The notes beneath the pieces are model-generated. The model saw only the letters and a program-made list of their open reading frames with translations. It ran no database searches and was not told where the DNA came from. From Gracilimonas sp040117685 (GTDB lineage: Bacteria > Bacteroidota > Rhodothermia > Balneolales > Balneolaceae), in NCBI RefSeq assembly GCF_040117685.2, contig NZ_JBEDYP020000014.1:62001-126000 (forward strand): a stretch of 64,000 nt of DNA. The letters are read 5' to 3'. The translations under genes and the position numbers were made by a program. This document shows positions 27,279 through 34,763 of this stretch, piece after piece. Each line of letters opens with the position of its first letter. Position 1 is the first letter of the stretch.

Positions 27279-27311
27279 TAAAAAAGGGCTTTAATTGCTT
27301 AAAGCCCTTTT
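27279..27311 (-). terminator. Terminator for the 27337-27726 gene
   Basis: The stem AAAAGGGCTTTAA / TTAAAGCCCTTTT with a TTGC loop lies just past the minus-strand gene at 27337, and its T-run reads on the minus strand. A-runs on both sides could also serve the opposite strand. Confidence 0.85.
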
Positions 27312-27336
27312 GAAATAAAACTCGGTGAGTAGGTAC

Positions 27337-27726
27337 TTATTCCTTCTCAACCGGTTCAAGTTCTATAATCACTTCTATGGAAGGTGATTCCATTTTGGTT
27401 GTTTTTACCTTTTTCTCGTACTCCTTATAACCCTCATGGTCAATTTTCAGAGTGTAGGTGTTACCGGTAGTTAAATCTTCAGTTATGAATTCGCCTTCTT
27501 TATTGGTTTCAAGGGATTCATCTAATTTTGTGACTTCAACCTCTACCTCCGGTATAGGGTTTTCTGTTTCAGCATCTACAACCGTCCCTATTAAAGTAAC
27601 ATCTTCATTAGCTTCAACCTGCATGTACTCTTGATCAGGGCTGGTCGTCTGGGCCGTCATCGCAATTGTGAATACTCCGAATAAAGCTGCGAACAATCCT
27701 GTACTTATTTTTTTGAGTGTACTCAT
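27337..27726 (-). CDS. Small exported carboxypeptidase-regulatory-like (CarboxypepD_reg) protein
   Basis: A 129-residue protein with a signal peptide (to TMTAQTT, residues 1-27) and one beta-sandwich domain of the carboxypeptidase regulatory-like type: VTLIGTVVDAETENPIPEVEVEVTKLD, then YTLKIDHEGYKEYEKKV. Such domains occur in front of SusC receptors, but here it is free-standing. The mature protein is very acidic. The function is unknown. Confidence 0.8.
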   Translation of the reverse strand: MSTLKKISTGLFAALFGVFTIAMTAQTTSPDQEYMQVEANEDVTLIGTVVDAETENPIPEVEVEVTKLDESLETNKEGEFITEDLTTGNTYTLKIDHEGYKEYEKKVKTTKMESPSIEVIIELEPVEKE

Positions 27727-27889
27727 AAAAGTAACCTCTCCTTATCTTTTATTAGCGATTTATGCATGTTATATGCACATATGCCAATGGCAGACACTTA
27801 GAAATGTTCAGAATTCTAATCTTTGTAAACCCTTTGATGTCAAAGAATAGGGTGAATGGTCTATAAAAGAGGGTTAAAGAAAGAGGATT

Positions 27890-29146
27890 TTAATTAGCAG
27901 ACTTCAGCGTGACTCTTCCGTAGCTCGTTTTTGCTGATACTGAAGCCTCTCCGGAGCCTATGGTTCCGTTAGCAGCTCCGGAAGTCTGTGTCCCTTGAAA
28001 GCTAAGATCGCTGCCGATTTCAACTTTATTTCCGGACAGGTCAAACCTTGCGTTAGTGGTTTCAGAAATCAGGATAGAGATGGTTCCGGCACCGGTGTTT
28101 GCCTGAGAAGAGTTTTGCATATCCACAAAGTGAAGCTCAATATTACCGCCATTTGTGTGTGCCTGAACGGAGCCGGAGAGTTCTTCAGCAACTAAATTTC
28201 CGCCGGAGGTTTTCATTAATACAGAACCGATGATATGCTGAGCTTTTATATGTCCACCAAGAGAGTGCAGATTAAATTTTCCTTCCGAATTGATTACCGA
28301 AATATGGCCTCCGCTGGTTTTGGCACTAATATTTCCGGTTACATTTGTAAGATTAATGTGTCCGCCCCTGGTTTCGTAAACTTGTTCACCTGCTACATTA
28401 TCAGAGGTAATATGTCCGGCTTGAGTTCTGGAAGTAATTTTCATGGTTTCCGGCAGAATCAGTGTAGCCTGAAGATGAATGTTTTGATCTTTGGATAAAG
28501 CTCTTCGGCTACTGATTTCAAAATTTGCACTACCCGAATGTATGTTAGCTGAAGTATTAATCCTCGATTCAAGATCGGCCTCGTTAGAAACTTGCCCGGA
28601 CGCTTCAACAGTAAATTTGATCTGATTTTCCTGGCTCCCTTTAACTGTAATGGAGCCGAAGGGTAGTACAATATTGGCATTCTCTACATTTAAAGCATCA
28701 AACTCTTTCACGTAAGCAAAAACACCCGGCGAAACCACTGTCCAGTTTCCGGGACTTGCTGCCATCTCTTTATTGATGGATACAATTCCCTCTTCACGAT
28801 TTATATCAACATTGATGCCTTCCTGTTCAAGTTCTTCGAGCGCCTGATTTATCTCAGCTTCAATCTCCTCTTGAATTTCAACAGGCAAGAAATTGGTAAT
28901 ATTTTTGAGGTTTTCGAGATTCTTTAAATTCTCAAGGTTCTTCAGGTTCTCTAAATTTTCAAGATTCTCGAGTTTTTTAAGCTCAACTACATGGAGCTTT
29001 TCACCATCTAAATTAATGCGAATACTATCGGCTGCAAAGGCTGATCGGTTGGGCTTTTTAGGTTCTGAGTGCTGCCCTACGATGTATAAGGCAATACCTA
29101 CAAATAAAAGGCCGGCTAATATTATTTCCCAGGATGTTCTCTTCAT
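27890..29146 (-). CDS. DUF4097-type beta-helical exported protein with tri-residue LEN/LKN repeat
   Basis: A 418-residue protein. The N-terminal helix (about 7-23) anchors or exports it. Residues about 57-83 form eight consecutive xxN triplets (LEN or LKN). The rest is a repetitive right-handed beta structure with GGH/GGN turns (ETRGGHINLTNVTGNISAKTSGGHISV; KTSGGNLVAEELSGSVQAHTNGGNIEL) characteristic of the DUF4097 family. DUF4097 proteins often sit with ECF sigma or envelope-stress genes, but none is adjacent here. Function unknown; an envelope scaffold is plausible. Confidence 0.82.
   Translation of the reverse strand: MKRTSWEIILAGLLFVGIALYIVGQHSEPKKPNRSAFAADSIRINLDGEKLHVVELKKLENLENLENLKNLENLKNLENLKNITNFLPVEIQEEIEAEINQALEELEQEGINVDINREEGIVSINKEMAASPGNWTVVSPGVFAYVKEFDALNVENANIVLPFGSITVKGSQENQIKFTVEASGQVSNEADLESRINTSANIHSGSANFEISSRRALSKDQNIHLQATLILPETMKITSRTQAGHITSDNVAGEQVYETRGGHINLTNVTGNISAKTSGGHISVINSEGKFNLHSLGGHIKAQHIIGSVLMKTSGGNLVAEELSGSVQAHTNGGNIELHFVDMQNSSQANTGAGTISILISETTNARFDLSGNKVEIGSDLSFQGTQTSGAANGTIGSGEASVSAKTSYGRVTLKSAN
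28904..28975. repeat. 9-bp tandem repeat coding for LEN/LKN triplets
   Basis: About eight imperfect nine-base units (TTCTCAAGG-like on the plus strand) lie inside the DUF4097-type gene. Units differ mainly at synonymous sites and at E/K, so the frame is always kept and copy number could vary without a frameshift. Confidence 0.75.
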
Positions 29147-29256
29147 GTGTCCTTCATTTTTTGTAACCCGTAAAGGTACGATTCATTCATTCAAAGGTTA
29201 CGTTGAATCGGATAATATCCTTATCATCAGCTAAGGTTTGAATTCAACGAATACGC

Positions 29257-30441
29257 ATGCATTCTCAAATTAAGAAACTCTCGGAAAAATACGTTCAGTA
29301 CGCGATAGAAACCCGAAGATATTTACATCAGTATCCTGAGGTAAGTTACAAGGAATTTGAAACTACAAAGTTCATAAAATCTGAATTAGAAAAGATAGGA
29401 ATTCCTTTCGAAAGTCCACTAAAAACAGGTTGTGTGGGGATAATAGAAGGTGAAAAAAAATCAGATCGGGTCATTGCTCTCCGGGCAGATATTGATGCGC
29501 TGGCAATGGAAGAAAATGGGGAAGCAAAAGAAGATTTTATCTCTCAAAATCCGGGAGCTGCACACTGTTGTGGGCACGACGCCCACACTTCCAATTTGCT
29601 AGCGGCTGCTAAAATTTTGAAGGAGCTTCAGGCTGAAATTGAAGGAAAAGTGCTGCTTGTATTTCAACCGGGGGAGGAGAAGTTGCCTGGAGGAGGGAAG
29701 CTTTTAAGTGAAACGGGGTTTCTACAGGATCAGGGAGTCCAGGCTATATATGGATTGCATACCTCCCCGATGCATAATCCGGGCACAATTGCGACCAAAG
29801 TTGGGCCGTTAATGGCAGCGCCTGATGAATTTGAAGTTGAAATTATTGGCAAAGGCGGGCATGCAGCCCGGGCTCATGAGGCGATTGACCCGGTAGTGTT
29901 ATCTGCGCAGTACATCAACGCAGTTCAAACCATAGCCAGCCGAAGCGTTGACCCAACCGAACCGGTGGTTGTTACTGTTGGCAGGGTTGAAGGAGGAACG
30001 GCTCATAATATTATCCCTGAAAAAGTTAAGCTCTGGGGTACAGCCAGGACGCTTACCCCTGAAACGGCAGAACTAGTGCATAATCGATTGGAAGCGTTGG
30101 TAAAAGGAATTACGGAATCGGCAGGAGGGAGCTACAAATTTCAATTAAACAAAGGATATCCTCCGGTTATAAATACAGAAAATGAAGCCCGCACCGTACT
30201 CAGCACAATGTCGAACCTGTTTGGTGAAGAATCAGCCATTGAGCTGAAGCGACCAGTCATGGCCGGTGAAGATTTTTCGTTCTATCAGCAGCATTTTCCG
30301 GGAGCGTTCTTTTTTGTGGGGAGCGGCAGCGAAGAGTCCGATTCCAAGTATCCCTGGCATCATCCAAAGTATAATGTAGATGACCGGTTTTTTGAGGTTG
30401 CAACTCCGCTCATGGCTTCTTTAGTTTTTGAACACAAATGA
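29257..30441 (+). CDS. M20-family amidohydrolase (N-acyl-L-amino acid hydrolase type)
   Basis: A 394-residue metallohydrolase. The metal-binding residues are in AAHCCGHDAHTSNLLAA, the catalytic Glu pair in FQPGEEKLPGGG, and the dimerisation domain carries IGKGGHAARAHEAIDP. The C-terminal metal ligand region is RPVMAGEDFSFY with the His in YPWHHPKYNVDD. Members remove acyl or amide groups from amino acids (hippurate hydrolase, IAA-amino acid hydrolase, N-acetyl-diaminopimelate deacetylase); the substrate cannot be chosen. Overlaps the next gene by four bases (ATGA). Confidence 0.92.
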   Translation: MHSQIKKLSEKYVQYAIETRRYLHQYPEVSYKEFETTKFIKSELEKIGIPFESPLKTGCVGIIEGEKKSDRVIALRADIDALAMEENGEAKEDFISQNPGAAHCCGHDAHTSNLLAAAKILKELQAEIEGKVLLVFQPGEEKLPGGGKLLSETGFLQDQGVQAIYGLHTSPMHNPGTIATKVGPLMAAPDEFEVEIIGKGGHAARAHEAIDPVVLSAQYINAVQTIASRSVDPTEPVVVTVGRVEGGTAHNIIPEKVKLWGTARTLTPETAELVHNRLEALVKGITESAGGSYKFQLNKGYPPVINTENEARTVLSTMSNLFGEESAIELKRPVMAGEDFSFYQQHFPGAFFFVGSGSEESDSKYPWHHPKYNVDDRFFEVATPLMASLVFEHK

Positions 30442-31547
30442 TTAAAGCAGAAAGATCTTATTGGGAATCCGAACTGTATGGTCGGAAGTTTGACTTAATT
30501 GTACTGGGAGCCGGCTTGACGGGCCAGTCCATCGCACATTTCTATAAAAAAGGAAATCCTGACAAAAAGGTGCTGGTAGTAGACCGGGGATTCTATCCCA
30601 TAGGTGCCAGCACTCGAAATGCTGGATTCGCATGCTTCGGTTCAGTTACCGAACACATGGCGGACATGGAAATTGAGGAAGAGGCTAAGATTATCGATCG
30701 GATCCGGAGAAGAATACATGGGCTGGGTTTGCTACGTAAGACTCTGGGTGATGAAAATATTGGATATCGGGAACCGGGGGCTTACGAAATTTTTACTGAT
30801 GCCGGGGTTTATGAACAGGCTTTAGAGAATCTGGATGTTTGCAACCGGTGGCTGCGCGAGGCCGCAGGTTTAGAAGATGTGTACCAAAAGTGTGAGCACA
30901 ATGGGTTCCCCGCAATAAGTATAAAACAGGAGGGCTGCCTGCATCCCGGCAAAATGATGCGAACTCTTTATGAAAAAAATCTGGCTGCTGGAGTAGAATT
31001 CAGGTGGCAGTCTAAGGTGCAAAAAATAGAACAAGACGATGGTGTTCTCTTGCTTGAGAATGGTATTGAACTTCAGGGGCAGCAACTGGCTGTAGCCACC
31101 AATTCATTCACCTCAACATTGTTGGAAGATATTGACATCAGGCCGGGTCGTGGATTCGTGTTTGTTACCAAACCTATACCGAACTTGAAGTGGAAAGGGA
31201 CATATCATTTTGACCGCGGATATTACTATTTCCGTGGAGTGCAGGGAGATCGGTTTCTGCTTGGAGGCGCACGAAGTTTAGACATTGATGTTGAAACAAC
31301 AACTGAATTTGGGACAAATCAAAAAATCAAAAAGAGCCTCTTATCCTTCGCTAACGATGTTTTGAGGCTTCCTGAAGGCTGGGAAATAGATACCGAATGG
31401 TCAGGGATTATGGGGTTCACGAGCACTAAAAGCCCAATGCTACAGCGTATCAATAATAAGACAATCGTGGTTGCAGGCCTAAGTGGAATGGGGGTTGCCT
31501 TAGGTATGCAGCTCGGAAAAGAAGCGGCTCATTTAGTGATTAAATGA
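30438..31547 (+). CDS. FAD-dependent oxidoreductase, DAO family
   Basis: A 369-residue flavoprotein. The Rossmann nucleotide motif is DLIVLGAGLTGQSIAHFY (residues about 19-36), followed by VLVVDRGFYPIGASTRNAGFA, the substrate/FAD segment of glycine/D-amino-acid oxidase-like enzymes, and a C-terminal GLSGMGVALGMQLG. It is translationally coupled to the M20 hydrolase (ATGA overlap), suggesting a two-step catabolism in which an amino compound is first released and then oxidised. The exact substrate is unknown. Confidence 0.88.
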   Translation: MIKAERSYWESELYGRKFDLIVLGAGLTGQSIAHFYKKGNPDKKVLVVDRGFYPIGASTRNAGFACFGSVTEHMADMEIEEEAKIIDRIRRRIHGLGLLRKTLGDENIGYREPGAYEIFTDAGVYEQALENLDVCNRWLREAAGLEDVYQKCEHNGFPAISIKQEGCLHPGKMMRTLYEKNLAAGVEFRWQSKVQKIEQDDGVLLLENGIELQGQQLAVATNSFTSTLLEDIDIRPGRGFVFVTKPIPNLKWKGTYHFDRGYYYFRGVQGDRFLLGGARSLDIDVETTTEFGTNQKIKKSLLSFANDVLRLPEGWEIDTEWSGIMGFTSTKSPMLQRINNKTIVVAGLSGMGVALGMQLGKEAAHLVIK

Positions 31548-31551
31548 TAAA

Positions 31552-31606
31552 GTGATAGGGTGATGTTTTTTAAAAATCACTCCCTCACCATATCACATCT
31601 TCACCC
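31552..31606. repeat. Degenerate gene-end hairpin
   Basis: Between the convergent FAD oxidoreductase and umuC genes, GTGATAGGGTGAT on the left is complemented imperfectly by CTCACCATATCAC on the right. The words are the same as those of the perfect 21-bp palindrome at 54767-54829. Confidence 0.5.
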
Positions 31607-31607
31607 C

Positions 31608-32942
31608 TCACTTTGTTTTAGCCGTCATGATCTCTTTCCATTCTGTGGTATATCGTTTACTCAGGTAATTCTGGTTCATTTTCCAGCTGGCCTCTTCACT
31701 ATTTTTTCGGTGTTGCCCTGTGGCAGCAAAGGCGGCCGTGTTTCGTCCGTGGCGCGTGTTAATCCGGTCTATGCAATTCATTAAGTGAAACTGTTTCTGC
31801 GTATACAATTCAGGATCAAATAAGTCCATTTGTACTTCGCGATGGGGAACAATTCCGGTCAACATGACTGCTGCTTTTTTGTACTTGGTATCCGGCTGGA
31901 AAACAGATTTAGAAATGGCCATTCCGGCTTGTATCATGGTGGGGGTATGGGCCGTTGGAACCTGGAAAAAGTGTCCGCCGCCATATCTATACTTACCCTT
32001 CAGGTTGTCGTAGCGGTCTCCAATAAGAGTTACATGCATACAAGATGCCACACTTTTTTGCGCCCTAAGCTTTTCCCCGGCACGACTGATGTATGTTGCC
32101 ACGGCTTCCTGAATGGGGGCAAGATCATACAGGGGCTTTCCAAACATGCGCGAAGTGAGAATGCCTTTTCGGGAATCGAGGGCTTCGCTGAGCTTCATGC
32201 AAGGGAGTCCGTTAAGCTCCAGTACAGTTCGCAACCCTGTCACATTCAGATGTTTTCGCACCCACCGCTTATAGTCGACTTTTTGTTTTAGGTCAAAAGC
32301 GGTTTTTACGTCAAACCGGTTTAAGCGGACCGTGAGTCCATGCCCGATTCCCCAGACTTTTTGCAATGGCATGTTTTTCAGAATTTGGTCTATCACAGGG
32401 TTATCACACAAACTTAACACACCACTATAGTCGGGATTACGTTTTGCTGTCTCGTTAGCAATTTTTGCCAGTGTTTTACTTGGGGCAATGCCTACAGAAA
32501 CCGGAATTCCCGTCCACTTATAAACCGTCTCTTTGATGTGGCGTCCATACTCCTCTAAATCAGAAAAGGTATTGGTAGAAAGTTCAGCAAATGCTTCATC
32601 AATGCTATAAACCTCAATATCATGGGTGAGGTGTCGCAAGGTTTTCATAACCCGGTTCGACATATCTCCATACAGCGGATAGTTCGAAGACCGGACAGTC
32701 ACGTTCTTTTCCCTGAAAAAAGTACGAAACTTAAATTCGGGTGCCCCCATCGGGATATCGAGGTCTTTGGCCTCCTCTGAACGGGCAATGACACAGCCGT
32801 CATTATTGGAAAGGATGACAATAGGCTTGCCCTCAAGAGAAGGATTAAACACCCGTTCGCACGAAGCGTAAAAATTATTACAATCAATCATCGCATAAGC
32901 AATGGAGCTCCGGTTATTGAAATTCTCGAGGTTCAGGATCAT
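31608..32942 (-). CDS. umuC: DNA polymerase V catalytic subunit, UmuC-like Y-family polymerase
   Basis: A 444-residue translesion polymerase. The palm motifs are YAMIDCNNFYASCERVF (first catalytic Asp) and YSIDEAFAEL (Asp-Glu pair), followed by helix-hairpin-helix (KVWGIGHGLTVRLN) and the little-finger domain. The C-terminal SKRYTTEWKEIMTAK tail is the DUF4113 segment found in UmuC. All catalytic acids are present. It overlaps umuD by four bases and would form UmuD'2C with processed UmuD. Confidence 0.94.
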   Translation of the reverse strand: MILNLENFNNRSSIAYAMIDCNNFYASCERVFNPSLEGKPIVILSNNDGCVIARSEEAKDLDIPMGAPEFKFRTFFREKNVTVRSSNYPLYGDMSNRVMKTLRHLTHDIEVYSIDEAFAELSTNTFSDLEEYGRHIKETVYKWTGIPVSVGIAPSKTLAKIANETAKRNPDYSGVLSLCDNPVIDQILKNMPLQKVWGIGHGLTVRLNRFDVKTAFDLKQKVDYKRWVRKHLNVTGLRTVLELNGLPCMKLSEALDSRKGILTSRMFGKPLYDLAPIQEAVATYISRAGEKLRAQKSVASCMHVTLIGDRYDNLKGKYRYGGGHFFQVPTAHTPTMIQAGMAISKSVFQPDTKYKKAAVMLTGIVPHREVQMDLFDPELYTQKQFHLMNCIDRINTRHGRNTAAFAATGQHRKNSEEASWKMNQNYLSKRYTTEWKEIMTAKTK

Positions 32943-33373
32943 ACTTCATACCGGTGAATGACATGCGTGATTACACCCCAGATGAGCCAGTTGGTGTCAG
33001 GGTGAATGGTGATCGGTTCAAACCGGGTATCATCAGAAATTAAAAACAGCCGCGACCCTCTCTTAACCAGCCTCCTGATTACGGGCTCTTCTTCGATCGC
33101 GGCTATTACAATATTTCCATCCGAAGGATGTACGGATCTGTCAACCACAAGGATGTCTCCATCCTGCACCCCCGAAGCCTTCATCGCATTTCCTTCTGCC
33201 CGCACATAAAACGTAGCAGCGGGGCGGTGTACAATTAATTCTTCCAAATCCAACGGTTTTTGGAGATGATCAGCTGCCGGAGATACAAATCCGGTTTCAG
33301 CTTTTTGTGAGAGTTTAACCTCATTTCGCTGTTTTTTAGCTGACCCTCCCTGGTAAATTTTCAGTCCCTCCAT
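32939..33373 (-). CDS. umuD: UmuD-like S24 protein with both catalytic residues replaced
   Basis: A 144-residue LexA/UmuD-type protein. The family alignment is clear: the cleavage region is ETGFVSPAADH (E. coli has QCGFPSPAADY), then YVRAEGNAMKASGVQDGDILVVDRS and IAAIEEEPVIRRL. The serine of the GDSM motif is alanine here (A63), and the general-base lysine of VKKL is arginine (R100); the 37-residue spacing between them equals that of E. coli S60-K97. Autocleavage is therefore unlikely, although processing by another protein in trans remains possible. It is coupled to the umuC gene. Operator-like dyads lie directly upstream. Confidence 0.88.
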   Translation of the reverse strand: MEGLKIYQGGSAKKQRNEVKLSQKAETGFVSPAADHLQKPLDLEELIVHRPAATFYVRAEGNAMKASGVQDGDILVVDRSVHPSDGNIVIAAIEEEPVIRRLVKRGSRLFLISDDTRFEPITIHPDTNWLIWGVITHVIHRYEV

Positions 33374-33387
33374 ACGTACCTCTTTGC

Positions 33388-33418
33388 TTACATATATTAT
33401 ATGTGTAAAATATGTGTA
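33388..33418 (-). promoter_or_regulatory. Operator-like dyad upstream of umuDC
   Basis: A near-palindrome TTACATATATTATATGTGTA (33388-33407) lies 15 bases before the umuD start, and the half-site ATATGTGTA repeats at 33410-33418. The position and the AT-alternating core are what one expects of a LexA-type SOS operator. The LexA box of this phylum is not known to me, so identity is inferred. Confidence 0.5.
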
Positions 33419-33506
33419 TCGCTGGTAAGAGTAAACTATTATCTCAAAAATTTAGTTTGCTAATCGGAAATCAGGATACAATATTAGCACAAATCAAAAG
33501 GGCAGT

Positions 33507-33974
33507 ATGGATTGGCTTTATTTAATTGGATTTATTGGTGTGGGTTTTGCGGGGATGGAGATTGTATCCTACTGCGTGCACCGTTGGTTATTTCATGGAA
33601 TACTCTGGAACATTCATGAGTCGCATCACAAACCAAATCATGGAATGTTTGAGTTGAATGACATTTTCTCGGTCTTTTTTGCCGGAATTTCTATTTGGCT
33701 GATGGTTGATGGAGCTGCTACTATGTTTAGCGCGCCTGCATTCGGGATTGGGGCGGGGGTTGCTGTTTATGGGGTGCTATATTTTATCATCCATGATCTG
33801 TTCGCCCATAAAAGGTTCGTGCCTTTCAGCAGTGACAGTAAAATTATGAAACTAATCCGGCGGGCTCACCAGCGTCATCATCAGGATGTAGGTAAAGAGG
33901 GGCATGAGCCGTATGGACTGTTTCTCTTTCCTTATGACGAATATCCGGAGCGGGAGCGCAAATTTGACCGGTGA
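33507..33974 (+). CDS. crtZ: Beta-carotene hydroxylase, CrtZ-type
   Basis: A 155-residue di-iron membrane hydroxylase of the fatty-acid hydroxylase superfamily. Its four histidine boxes are in order: HRWLFHG, HESHHKPNHG, HDLFAHKRF and RAHQRHHQ. Membrane helices lie at about 4-24, 52-72 and 80-98. CrtZ adds hydroxyls to the beta rings of carotenoids to give zeaxanthin. No other carotenoid genes are in the window. Orange-pigmented Balneolia would fit. Confidence 0.92.
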   Translation: MDWLYLIGFIGVGFAGMEIVSYCVHRWLFHGILWNIHESHHKPNHGMFELNDIFSVFFAGISIWLMVDGAATMFSAPAFGIGAGVAVYGVLYFIIHDLFAHKRFVPFSSDSKIMKLIRRAHQRHHQDVGKEGHEPYGLFLFPYDEYPERERKFDR

Positions 33975-34078
33975 TGAACCTCATGTTTGTGTACCGGAAA
34001 AGATCTGTACAACAATGAAGTATTGGATTAAGCATACCAAGTATTCCGGGTCACAAGCAAGCCGTTTACGGCTGCGGC

Positions 34079-34654
34079 TTAATCTTCAGTAAACCGCTCT
34101 TTTAATTCTTTCATCTGCTCAAAATGTCTGCGCTGGTGGGCTTCCTGTACGCCGAAGCAGGCTGTTAATGACATAGGTACAAACTTAACAATAGGATTGC
34201 GCGTTTTTATCCGGTCCAGGTTTAGCTGTTCCAGTTTAGCTTTTTTGATCAAGTGAATGAACTCATCCTGAAGGGTAAAGAAGTCCGCCAGTACTTCTTC
34301 CTGATTAATGTCGGCAGCACTCTTTGGTTCAAATGGCTTGATCGTTGGAACGGCTCGTTTATACTGAGGACTTACAACATGTATGAACCATCGGAAGAAG
34401 AAGTTTGGGGTGAATGGTTCACCGCCTTTCGCTAAATCTTCATCGGGTTTGTTTAGTCCCTTTTTGATTTGAGGTAAATACTCATTTCCTGCCTGCACAA
34501 GGTGATTTAAAATTTCGCCCATACACCATTTATCAGCAGCCGGTTTTCGGAGAAAAACAGCCTGATCCACACTCTGAGTTAGTTCTTTGGCTGTACCTTT
34601 AGCCTGTTCGAAAGCATCGAGAAAATTGTCGTAGGTGTAGGATGAGTTTTTCAT
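34079..34654 (-). CDS. DinB-superfamily protein
   Basis: A 191-residue four-helix-bundle protein. The first metal-ligand histidine is in KWCMGEILNHLVQAGNEYL and the later pair in QEAHQRRHFEQM, the usual H...HxxxH layout of DinB/YfiT-like metal-dependent enzymes. The reaction is unknown; relatives include thiol transferases (bacillithiol or mycothiol S-transferases). A second DinB protein is encoded at 59695. Confidence 0.85.
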   Translation of the reverse strand: MKNSSYTYDNFLDAFEQAKGTAKELTQSVDQAVFLRKPAADKWCMGEILNHLVQAGNEYLPQIKKGLNKPDEDLAKGGEPFTPNFFFRWFIHVVSPQYKRAVPTIKPFEPKSAADINQEEVLADFFTLQDEFIHLIKKAKLEQLNLDRIKTRNPIVKFVPMSLTACFGVQEAHQRRHFEQMKELKERFTED

Positions 34655-34763
34655 GGCAGAGATAGTAATGAGGTAAAAGATTCCAAAACCAGCAGATTTA
34701 GGATTTCATCTGATGCCGGAATCCATTTTATTTGAAGCATCAATTTCATCAAAGTATAGAATC

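Noticed and set aside
28893..29234. Plus-strand frame rich in Arg, Phe and Ser
   Set aside because: It is the antisense of the LEN/LKN repeats of the DUF4097-type gene.
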